64,000 bases of DNA, from NCBI RefSeq assembly GCF_031877795.1, contig NC_133933.1:66970484-67034483 (forward strand), given 5' to 3'. The notes under the pieces are model-generated. The model made no database searches. It saw nothing but the letters and a program-made list of their open reading frames with translations, and had not been told where the DNA came from. Below, piece by piece: positions 40,491 through 50,900 of this stretch. Position numbers and translations under genes: made by a program. Position 1 is the stretch's first letter, and every line of letters begins with the position of its first letter. This stretch comes from Strix aluco (Eukaryota > Chordata > Aves > Strigiformes > Strigidae).

Positions 40491-43197
40491 TTTTCATTTC
40501 CATTTATTGCATTCCTACTTCCTCCAGGCTGTTGGTGGGTCAGCTGGAATCTGTATACCAAGCTTCATGGCAAGCAGCTCATGAACAGCTGATCAAGTAA
40601 GACATCCTTACGTGAATAACCTCTTCTCGATAACAACCTCAGAGAGGTATGCTTCATCTGTGAGGTCTGCCCACAGCAAAGGAGCAGCAATGCAGACTGC
40701 GGGTCCCCTGCATCTCCAGGTAGCTCCTCTTTCACTGTGCTGGGAGAGGTGGAGCACTGCGCGGGATGGGGCTGGGGCTGAACAAGTGCAGGAGGAAAGG
40801 ATAGGCAGACGGCTTACAGGCCATCGCAGCCTGTGCCTAAGACTGTAACAGCAGGCACTCTCTGTTCTTGCTTTCCCTGCAAACTGCTGACCACACTGAG
40901 TCCTGTCTGGGGCTCCTGGGATGCACACTTATGTCAGTAGCCTGATGTAAGTGTTTTGATCTAACACAGTACATACTGTTTGGTGCTCCCAGACCTGTGA
41001 AGTGGCCTAGTACTTCAGATCACACCAAAGACTTGGTGAGCAGAGCACTGAAGTACCAAAAGATAAATATATGTTCTCTCTACACTGAAAATGTAGTAAG
41101 TGCTTTCTTCTTTTCTATATCATGTTATGTATTAATATAGTGGTTAGGTCCCTGAGAAATCCAGAAACATAGATGATATTCATATCATCATATAATCATC
41201 TAAAAGTATCCTTTCCCCAAACAAAATTAATATGTATGCACAGCCTGCATAGCAATCCCTTCCTGCACTATATTATGAGGAATTCCAGTGCAATGCAAGT
41301 AGCCATTAAGCCAATTGGTTTTGCCTTTCTGCTAAGAAAAGAATCTCTGGCTATGTAAGCTTTGTGTCTTAGCAAAGAGACTTCCAGAAGGGGTCACAAA
41401 AAGGGAGACTCCAAATAAGAGTTCTCTCTTGCAGAACAGGAAGGAAAAAAATACATGAACTTGAAGAGGTGTCTGGGCAAAGCGCAGAAAGCATCAGAGG
41501 GTCAAAATCCCCTAAGGACATTAGGGAAATACCAGAGTATTTTTAAAAAAAGGCCCTACTAGCTTTAATGTTCCCATACAAGTAAATCACAAGAGACAGG
41601 CTGGGCACTCATTTACATGGGAGCTTCAGAATGAGACAAGCCTCATGTGACTTCAGGGTTATGAGTAATGGGCCCAGAAAGCAGTAGAGAAAAATCAATG
41701 GGAACCAGGGCATTTAATCTGAAATCCTTCCTCTCTGCAGAGGTTGCAGTTAACAGCAACTGGAGTTAATCAGCCTCCTGACACTGCAGGTGTCATGAGG
41801 GAGGCTCTGCCTTTCCAGCAAGCAGGGGCTGATGGCAGCCTCCATCTCCTGGTGCCCAGCTGCAGACATCCCTCCCAACCTCTGCCCACGCTTTCAGCAC
41901 CAAGGTGTCTGCCTGGTGCAGAAGTTTGATGAATCGAGCGGACATGTGAGTTGCATGAGTTGTAAGGAAAGGGGAAGGAGGGTACGGATATACGGAGAGT
42001 CAGAATTTGAAAAAGAGGAATATGCTGTAGAGATGGGGTTGGTAGATCCAGCAGGCTCTGCGCTGGGCAGAGTAGGCTGACTTCTAGGTTGTATGCTCTG
42101 AAAGGAAGGGTATGTGAGTCCAGAGAGTGCTGGGCTAAATTGTAAGGAGAGCAGTGCACATCAGGAAGGTGGATAGGAATCCAGGAACATGGGCTAGAGA
42201 GCTGAGTGAATTACAAGGACCAGTTGACCTACAGCAGAAGTACTCAAGAACTTAACAGCTACCTGGTTTCAATTGGGACAGCCCTGAGGCATGTGTTGAG
42301 GTGTGCTCCTGGATGGTTAGCAGGGATTAAAGAGTTAACCCGGGTAGGGAGCAGCTGACCTGGAAAGGTCAGCCTCCTAGGAAAGGGTCCTCTTTCCTGA
42401 CTGCACAGGGACATTTGCAGCCCCGACTCGGTTTTTTCCTTCAGGTCATGGGCAACACCTGAAAGTCATGGTAGTGTACAGTATTGCCTGTCTAGCAGAG
42501 ATCTGAAACAGTGCTGGTGCAGGCATACTCAGGCCATACTGAGGGAGCATTACAGTGCAGAAATACCCTGGCAGTAGGACTGGGTTAGGCTGAGCTTGGG
42601 ATGACAAGAAAACACCGTCAAGTACTTTTTCAAGTAGCAGTTGGCAACTTGCTTTTCAGGAGCTATTGAGCAACAGATGCCGAGCCCAGAAGGCAAGGGG
42701 CTTCCCTGCTGTCCCTGGTGAGGGGAGGTGGTAAGGCTGGCCTGTGCCTTCGGGGCTGCACACAGGGATGGACAGAGGTGGGGATCACATGCTGCCATCA
42801 CCACCTCCCAAGGGAAACTGGGAAACCCTAGCATAACTGATGGATGAATGAAGAAAGCAAAGTCAATTCAGTCCAGCTTAGTTTCCCTTACAGCCTGGTC
42901 CTGCACCATCCTTGGGGACTGAAGATACTCTGCACCCACAGAAGCCAACTCCTTATGCATACTGTCTCTCAACAGTACCAAGAGCCCTTCCTGACAGAAC
43001 CCCGGCATAACATGAGAATATACAGAGACTTACAGCAAGTTATCGCCTCCTCAAAGTGCTTGGCTATATCATCTGAACCAGGGAACACTTGGTAACATGC
43101 TGAATGGTGGTCCTGAAATGCTTTTTTCAGAGGGTGTCTCATGCTCAACTGCACTCTCTCTCATCAATATAAAATAGCAAATTCAGTCCTTCAATAA
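40491..43197. other. Intergenic just beyond the TNFAIP3 3' end
   Basis: No gene or named repeat was recognised. If the distal polyadenylation signal is skipped, part of this could be 3'UTR. Confidence 0.45.
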
Positions 43198-43203
43198 TTT
43201 ATT
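43198..43203 (-). terminator. Likely distal polyadenylation signal AATAAA of TNFAIP3
   Basis: On the minus strand AATAAA lies downstream of the AU-rich tail. Two ATTAAA variants (43,405-43,410 and 43,437-43,442) and one AATAAA much nearer the stop (44,494-44,499) are alternatives, so the site really used is uncertain. Confidence 0.45.
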
Positions 43204-44492
43204 TCTTTAAATCAGAGAATGTTTTTCAATTATACATTTAAGTTTGTAACTTTCAACACAAGAGTAAATATATGTAAAAAAAAATCCTAGCTGTGCAAAT
43301 TTCAAGTTGCATTGTTTCAAATAATATAAATATTTTAATAAAACATATGTTCACATTAAGGTTCACAAAATATATAAAATTTAACAGAAATAAGTCATGG
43401 ATTATTTAATATTTTTTTCTTTTTTAAAAAATGTTTTTTAATAACTAGAAAAAGATCCTAAACTTGAGAAGCAACTTAGAAGAGGTATCACCTCCAAAAT
43501 CATAGCAGCAAAACAGATGCTGAAAACTTAAAAGGTGTGAAAGGAGAGGAGAGAAGCAGGTACCAGGCACAAAGGTAAAAGCAAGGTCACTAAAAGTATT
43601 GCAGACTGAGATGTGGACACATGAACTCCAGGTGTAAAATCTTGACCCTAATGCACTCTTGTTACTGAGCTCCAAGTTCTTAGCACAATAACAGAATTGC
43701 ATTAAGGATAAAAGAAAGAAGTGTGACAGAAATGGCAGGGGGTGGGATGTATGAACAGCAGCACACGTATTCCTGACAGTTACAATGCAAGAGAAGAGAG
43801 TTGTTTTGATTTCAGAACTGAAGCCAAAGACAAAGGGCTTTGGGGTTTTCTTGTCTTTTGGAGGCAATTCCTTCCATAGAACTGGGGAACAGCAGGATTC
43901 CGTTTTCTCATCACATGCGTGTGCTCATGAAAAGTTGCTTCTGTGATTGCCTGTCTTTCCAGCTGTCTTGGGATTTGGGAAAAGATCTAAATGCTGGTTG
44001 GGTTAACCATGTTAAAGAAGCAGGCCACTGCTGGTCTTGTTTCTGGCTGTGGTTCACTGAGGGCTCTTCAAACACAGAACTGCTCATCGTTAACACCCTG
44101 AACGCCTGTGGGAGCCTTGATGAGCTCTGTAAGAACACCAGCAAGGAAGTGGGCAACCCAAAGCAAGTTTCTTCAAACATCAACTGCAAGTTGCATCAGC
44201 CTGTCCTGGGGGATCCCTCTCAGGAAAGACTTGCCTCTGACTGATGTACGCCAACACAAAGAGCTCCTGCACCTCCAACAGTAGCCATGGCTCCTCATCC
44301 AGGAGGAGGGGAGGTATTGAGAAAGAGGCAGAATCAGGAAGTTCTTTGGACTCAAATGCTTCACACTTCCTCCTGGGAAGTCCAAGAATTAAATACGGCA
44401 TTGTAGGAGCTTAGTCATGAACGACAGCTCTGTGCAGAAGGCAACCTGCCCTTCTCAGCAGTCCTTGTATGCAGTGTTTAGAGGAAGTAGCC

Positions 44493-44518
44493 GTTTATTC
44501 CTGTTCTTGGGAATAAAC
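44493..44518 (-). other. Hairpin in the TNFAIP3 3'UTR enclosing a proximal AATAAA
   Basis: The arms GTTTATTCC (44,493-44,501) and GGAATAAAC (44,510-44,518) are perfect reverse complements around an 8 nt loop. On the mRNA strand one arm contains AATAAA about 155 nt after the stop codon. A competing 6 bp pairing (44,500-44,505 with 44,516-44,521) is also possible. Confidence 0.5.
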
Positions 44519-44652
44519 AGGAACACGAGCAGACAGCTTATATTTCCCCCCGCCCCCCCACTCCCAGGACCATTAAGTGTTTTGGACATAGCACCGTTTC
44601 AGTGAAGGAAGTAGCTGGTATAGCTTTCTTCTTTACCAACTCCTCTCCTCCG

Positions 44653-44934
44653 CTACCCATAGATCTGTTTGAACTGGTAGCATTCATTGCAGTAGCCGTT
44701 GCACTTGGCATTGCCATAGTGATCACAAGCAGGGGCTCGGCAGTGTTGCTTCGGGGGCTCCTCTGCAGCTGGGTCCCTGGCACTCCCCAACGGCGGAAGC
44801 TGACCAAGGCGCTGGCACTCGGGGCACAAGTCATCGCTTCTGCAGGCCTGGTTGTTTCTACACGAAGCCACAGCACACTGTCTCTTCTGGCTACTCAATG
44901 CTGCTCGCAGCAAATCTCTGTGCTGTCCTGTTCT
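44653..44934 (-). CDS. TNFAIP3: TNFAIP3 exon 9, zinc fingers 6 and 7 and the stop
   Basis: The acceptor is a non-CAG AAG (ATTTTTCAAG), and the exon resumes in phase 0 with Arg-Thr-Gly. ZnF6 is Cys726/731/743/746. ZnF7 is Cys771/776/788/791, in a C-terminal block ending QFKQIYG followed by TAG. In human A20, ZnF7 binds linear ubiquitin chains. The final ten residues differ from human only by conservative changes. Confidence 0.95.
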   Translation of the reverse strand, partial: RTGQHRDLLRAALSSQKRQCAVASCRNNQACRSDDLCPECQRLGQLPPLGSARDPAAEEPPKQHCRAPACDHYGNAKCNGYCNECYQFKQIYG

Positions 44935-47900
44935 CTTGAAAAATGTTAAAACACATTGTCAGTTGCCGTGCTGGCAGCACAAGTGGCTTTTCATTTACTT
45001 TCAACTCGGCTCATGGTTTGTATAGGTAACACTGGGGGTTGTTGCAGACACATGCTGCTTCTGAAAAGTACAATACCAAGAGCCAGGTTGGGCTTTACCA
45101 AAGAAAATCACAAATTCTGTCATTTCTTAGAGAAAAAAAAAAATGGTTTTTATCTTTTGTAACTCTCAATTCTAAAAGGGCCAAAACAAACCAAATAAAA
45201 AAAATCTGAAACAAAGAAAATCTGTAATGGGGTCAATGAAAAAGGCAACATGAAGCAGACTAAATCCCTAGATGCAGTTCTCCCTGACCAGCAAACAAAC
45301 TAACTCTTGGTGCAATTTCTTCCACTGAAATTGCTGGTGAAATCCCATCTGAGGTAAAACTGAGCATGGCCATGATAACTCTAAACTGAGAACAACTTTC
45401 AGGAGTGCTGCTCAGCTGCATCAGGAAAAAATAATGAGATGCTTTATGCTTGTCTTTCCGTGATAGGATGCAGTCATTTGAGGATTTTCTAGTACACATC
45501 CTGAATTCTTCATACAAGAGAAACACATGCAGCGCTAAACGAGAGGAAGATTTTGAGAAGTTCACACTTACTTCTGTCTGTCTCACCAGCTGTTCTTCTG
45601 TCCTCCTGGCTTCCTGAAATCGCTGGTTCTGGGCTTTAATGAAGCAGTTCTGGCAGTACCCCTCAAGCATTGTGCTGCCCAGGGTGCCGCACTCGCGTCG
45701 CTGGCAGGACACAGTGTTACGGAAGGCGGCAGAGGAGGTCCCCAGCTGACCCGCTCCTGAGGACTTCCTCTGAGATCTCCTCTGGTGTCGTAGCAAAGCA
45801 CTGTCTGTAATGCAAAGTAAGGACAGGAGGAGCTTGAATGTGCCCAATAGATCTGTTGACCCAAAGCAACTATAGAAAGCTCCCTGGTTTAAAAATAAGA
45901 AATAAAAATAAATCTACTAGCCTCAAACATGGGTTTTTGACAATCCTGAGACCCCTCAGTTGATGCACTTCTTTCCACGCTATATAAGTAATGGAGATAA
46001 TATGGCCACATTTTCATATCAGAAGTTGTTGAAACAGCTGATTTGGGAAAAACTTGCCCTCAGTGGGAAAACTAGATGCCACTGAAGTCAAGTGGAATTT
46101 CACCTTTGGCTTCAGCATGTCATCTGTGACCTACCCTGACACTTCCCTTTCAGCCTCCCCCATTTCAGGCACATTGCGCAATGGAAATACAGTGGCACAG
46201 AGCTTAAAGGGAAAAAGAGTCTTACGCTTTTTAGTCTCATGAAGCAACCTTATATATTCCACAATCAGAATGAAAAAATTTTCATTGTGAACGATGCTGG
46301 AAAATAAGTTATTGCAAGCTGGCATAGAAGTTCCCTAATTTGAAAGTATGTGGAAAGCGCACCATTGTGAAAGATCTAGATAATCTTTAAAGGTCCCTTC
46401 CAACCCAAACCATTCTATGTTTCTATTGGCACACTTGTCAGCAATGAAACAGGCTTAAAAGATATGAAATAATTCTCTTAAATGTGCCTTTCACCCTCTA
46501 CACCCAAGGGCTCTTTGCCTGTGTAACAGAGCAGTATCATGAAAGATGGAAGATTTCATGCTGTAATTTATTCACAGACTATTATCTTTTTGAAGGCCTG
46601 CCTTTAAACACACACATGCATGCACGCACATGATATTACCCCGAAAGATTTCTAGGTAGATTATAACAATACACTCCTAAGTCACTCCAAAATACAAGCA
46701 CATTATCTACAGTCAACTTCTACCTGCTCTGCTTATCAACGTGACTTCAGTAGTTACTCCAGAGTATTATACCTGTTACACCCAGAATGGATATGGATCT
46801 TCAAATTCATCCCAAGCTTTTCAAAAGCCTTGCTAACATAACTGGTTTTCAGTACCATCAATACAATAGCATTTCCCTTACTGATCCCTACAGCTTGTCT
46901 AGCTGTGAAGAAAATTCATACCAAATCATGACTGCAGCGAATGGTGGGCAGGGATCAAAACCCACACCCTCTTGAGCCAGTTTTGCTTCCATGAAAGCTG
47001 ATGGGAAGTTTTATGAGAGATTTCACAGATTTCCCACACTGTTACTGTGTGCCCCTTTACAGGATAATAACAGCCAAAAAAGCACCTTCTCCTCACACTG
47101 CTGCTCCTGTTCCACACTGTTTTCATCACCCCCTGCCCTTGTACCACCCAGTGCACGCAGAGCTTCATAGCTCAAGGAGGCCAACCTGAAGCCAAAGTGT
47201 GCCAAAGCTTACCCCATCTGCACTTACCGTGGTTTTCCCTGTACTCAAAGAAACACAGTGTGCAAAAGCCCTCATTCTGTGATGTCCCAAAAAACTTGCA
47301 GCCAGGTTTTCTGCAGAGGTTACCTCCCCTCTTCTCCTCAGGAGGTAGTGCTGGTGGCAGGGGCTCCTCACCATGGCTGTTGGGAGCCTGGTGGCAGGAG
47401 TGCTGGAGGAGGCTCTGCGAGATCTGGGACGGGTCAGCTGTTGATCTCTGGTGGCACGTGGGCATGAAAGCAGGGCTGCCATTTGAGAAGCGCTCTGTAG
47501 ACCTTTTGAAGCAAGTGCTGCATATGCCGTTGAAGGTCCTGTTGGCCTTCTGACAGCACACCTTGCATGTTGCATAGTCTGAATGTCTCTGGTCATCCAA
47601 GTTGTTGCAAGGACCAAGCTGTCTGGAGTTGTAGCAGCGTTCGCAAAGCCCATTGTGTTGCACATTCAATGTAAATGGGCAGTCTGGTGTCCTGCATTTC
47701 ATGGCCGTGGTCTCGCTGTATAGGAAGAGACTCGGAGCAGTCGGAGGTGCAGAGCGAGGCCCTGTTACAGGCCCTTCAGATGTCCATCCCCCAGGTTCAC
47801 AAACATCCCCACGGGAGGAGCCCGACCCATCTGCCTTCAGTTTCTCAGGTACTGCTTTGGAGGTCTGCTTTCTTCCTTTGCTTCCTTGGGACCTCCGCTC

Positions 47901-50900
47901 AAAGCACTCATGGCAGTAGGGCTGGGTGTTCACAGACATGTAGAAAGGGCAATTTGGAGTTTCACATTTCACCTGTAAGAGGGAGAGCTGGGAAAAAGAC
48001 AGTTCCTGTCTGTTTCTGGAACAGGTCTCTCTTCTAGCAGGTTCAGCATTCTCCTGCCACTTCTTGTACTCATGCTGTACCAGTTGAAAGTAATCTTCTA
48101 CAAGATTTATTTCTTTGGGTAGGTTGCCTTCATCTAACCTGACAGCCAAAAAAAGGAAGATTGCGTCAGTGGTTGAAAAGGGCAGATGGTGGGGGTGGAG
48201 GCAAATACAAGCAATGTGGGGAGGAAATGTAGATTTAATGCACATCCATATTACTCAGCTAGAAGATCCAGGATGTTAAACTGTTGCTGTAAATGGAAAT
48301 AATTTTAAAAGCAGGTGTTCAGTGATGTCAAATGGAGACTTTCACATCTAAAGAAATGATCTTACACAATGCTAAAACAGAAGTATTCTTAAAAGGATTT
48401 TCTAGGTGAGGGTTTTCTGTCTGATAGCTGTTTGCACGAAGAATACGGATAATCTCTCAAAAGTGAAAAGAAACATGCCCCCAATCTTGAATTCCTCTGA
48501 AGGCCAATGCTCAGCTGAGCAGAGGTTAGAGAAGAATACCCCTTTCTTTACCAGCCCATGCTAAGAACAAGTCTTTCCTACAGTGGGCTCAGCACTTCAT
48601 GATACAGTTTATTATGAAATCTGCTCTTGGTTTTGCCCTGTTGGGTCTGTATCTACCAGCAGAATTCTTCAAACAAACTACAGGGCTTCAGTGTGGTTTA
48701 TGTAACACTAGCATCCATCACACCATTCCTACTCTGCCCGACCACAGGTAAAACCCCACACCACAGCTTCACCACCACAGCTGGTAGGATGAGGAGTTAG
48801 CATTACTGGTAATACTCCAGAACACATTCATGCAGTGGAACTAGGGAAGGTGGACTGCTACTCTTTACATATGCATATATTCTTCGGGTAGGAGGACTTC
48901 AATTTTCGAGGCTCCTAAACCAGAACCATCCAACAGCATAAAGATATCTCCCTGTGTGATAATGGAAGCAAAGAGGGAGGATATAGGGAATTGCTTCCCT
49001 CCCACACTCACGAAGGGGCTGGGTGGACACTGCTGCCAGTGTCCCCCTAAATGTGAGAAGCTGATGGGTGCCACCAGCTGCCCCCTGCATGTTACTGAAG
49101 CTCAACTGTCAGGGTGATGAGCACGGATGCAAGTTCCTCCACCAGCCACAGCTTCCTGCCTACTGCCGTACTGCAACAGCACAGAGCGTCAAGGCATCTG
49201 TGCTAAGAACTCACTGCCAAGTACCTTTCCTAGGGCAGCCAAAATTACACCAACGGCCCTTTATGCAATGTGCCTTTACACAAAGCACAAGAGCTCGGTC
49301 TAACTAGTTCCTGGGTTTAACTACTTTTCAGTCACACTCCTGTGTAATCTAAAAGTCAGTGAAACTAATCCATTGGGTTTACTCTTCCAAAATACTAGTT
49401 TCAGTCTGCTAAGTCTGAAGACATTTTTGCCTTTAGATTTGAGACTGGTCTGAGCTCATACCACTTCAAAGAATGTCAACAGTAATGTCAATATTTAATA
49501 TTTCAGAGGGTAAACACGTGTGCTACCGTGGAAGGAAGGAAAGACCGAAGAAACACGCTGGGCTGCCCAGCTTCTCCCACCTCTGCAAACAAGATAACTT
49601 TGAGGAAACAGGAATGACACTTACTTTGCAGCATTAATTAGATGAGTTGTACCATGATCCCAGCCTTGCACTGGGATTTCTATCACTATCAAGTAGTCTT
49701 TTAGCAGCTGCTCTTTCTCCCTCTCTTCTGCATCTGTCAGAAAGTGCACACTCAAATCCTCAAATCTGCCTCGTTCACTGGTGACCAGAGGGACAGCCCG
49801 GATTTCTGTGGGGAGACAAGATGGGTTATTTTACCAGGCAGGAGACAAGATGTCACCACTGCTGCTGAATTTCAGAGAGAGAGAACGGCTGGCCAGAGCA
49901 ACCAGTTTCTAAACAGTGACACTGGGGGAGGATGCAAACACATCTGCATCACAAACCTAGTCCCAACCCATGGGAGTCTTAATGTCCCCATAGCAATTTT
50001 CTTCTCAGTGTGGGCAGCACTGTAGACCTTAGTTTGTTATACCTTTCCATGGAATGATGGCCTAACCTGAACCTGGAGAACTGCTATCCATTCAGAAGAG
50101 ATCATTAAAAACGTCAAAGCATATATTTCACTATCCCTGCCAGGCAGCTGTACACTGCTGTCAGACCATGTCCTTCAAAGTTTCATCTCTTATGATGAGG
50201 TGTGGAAAGGAGGCCAGAACACAATGAATCAGAGGTCACTCTTTGACTGATTCCATCTTGCAAGCCAGTGAGTTGCATTCTACTTTCAGCCAGCATTTTA
50301 AAGGCAACCTTTACTTTCTATTCAGATTTACAGACAAAGTTGTTTCTGCTCACATTTTAAGAACATATTCTAGAGGAATCTTTTACATTTAACTTTAAAA
50401 ATGCAAGTCTAAACCAGATTATATTTTAAATGCTTTATCAGCATGATGATATTGAAGAAGCTACATAAATACCAAACAAGGTACTTGAAAAATACCTGGC
50501 CCACTGTCCTTCAGAGTCACTAGTGGTGTAAAATGCATGTTGTCGTAGCCAAGCACAATTGGGTATCTGTAGCATTCTTCAGCTGGCCAAAGAAGAGGCA
50601 AGTAAATACCACCGACGTTCAGAGGAGCAAAACTGGAGCCTGACTCTAAACTTCTCACCACTTTATCTGCATAAGGAAGAAAAAGAAGAAACACACATAA
50701 GTATGTGCTACAGGCAAGAGAAAACATATTCTGGGTGTTTTAGAACAATTGCTGAAAACACCCCATTCTGAAATGCATGTACCTGAAAACAAATATTGAA
50801 GTAAGATTACTAACACAGTGCAGAGTAACATGTTGACTGGCTAGGCAACTCACCTGCAAGGACAATGACTGGCCTTCTGAGGATGTTAGCAAGGATGAAG

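Larger units (their letters stand above)
43198..44652 (-). other. TNFAIP3: TNFAIP3 3'UTR (3' end approximate)
   Basis: This is the stretch after the stop down to a minus-strand AATAAA. The length of about 1.45 kb is reasonable for an A20 mRNA. The distal 250 nt are strongly AU-rich, with three ATTTA pentamers on the minus strand (43,208-43,212; 43,265-43,269; 43,327-43,331), as expected for an unstable immediate-early transcript. Plus-strand open frames here (43,840-44,244) are shadows. The extent is inferred. Confidence 0.6.

Noticed and set aside
13500-43190. PERP as the next gene downstream of TNFAIP3
   Set aside because: It is expected from mammalian gene order, but no stretch encoding its four-membrane-segment protein was found on either strand.
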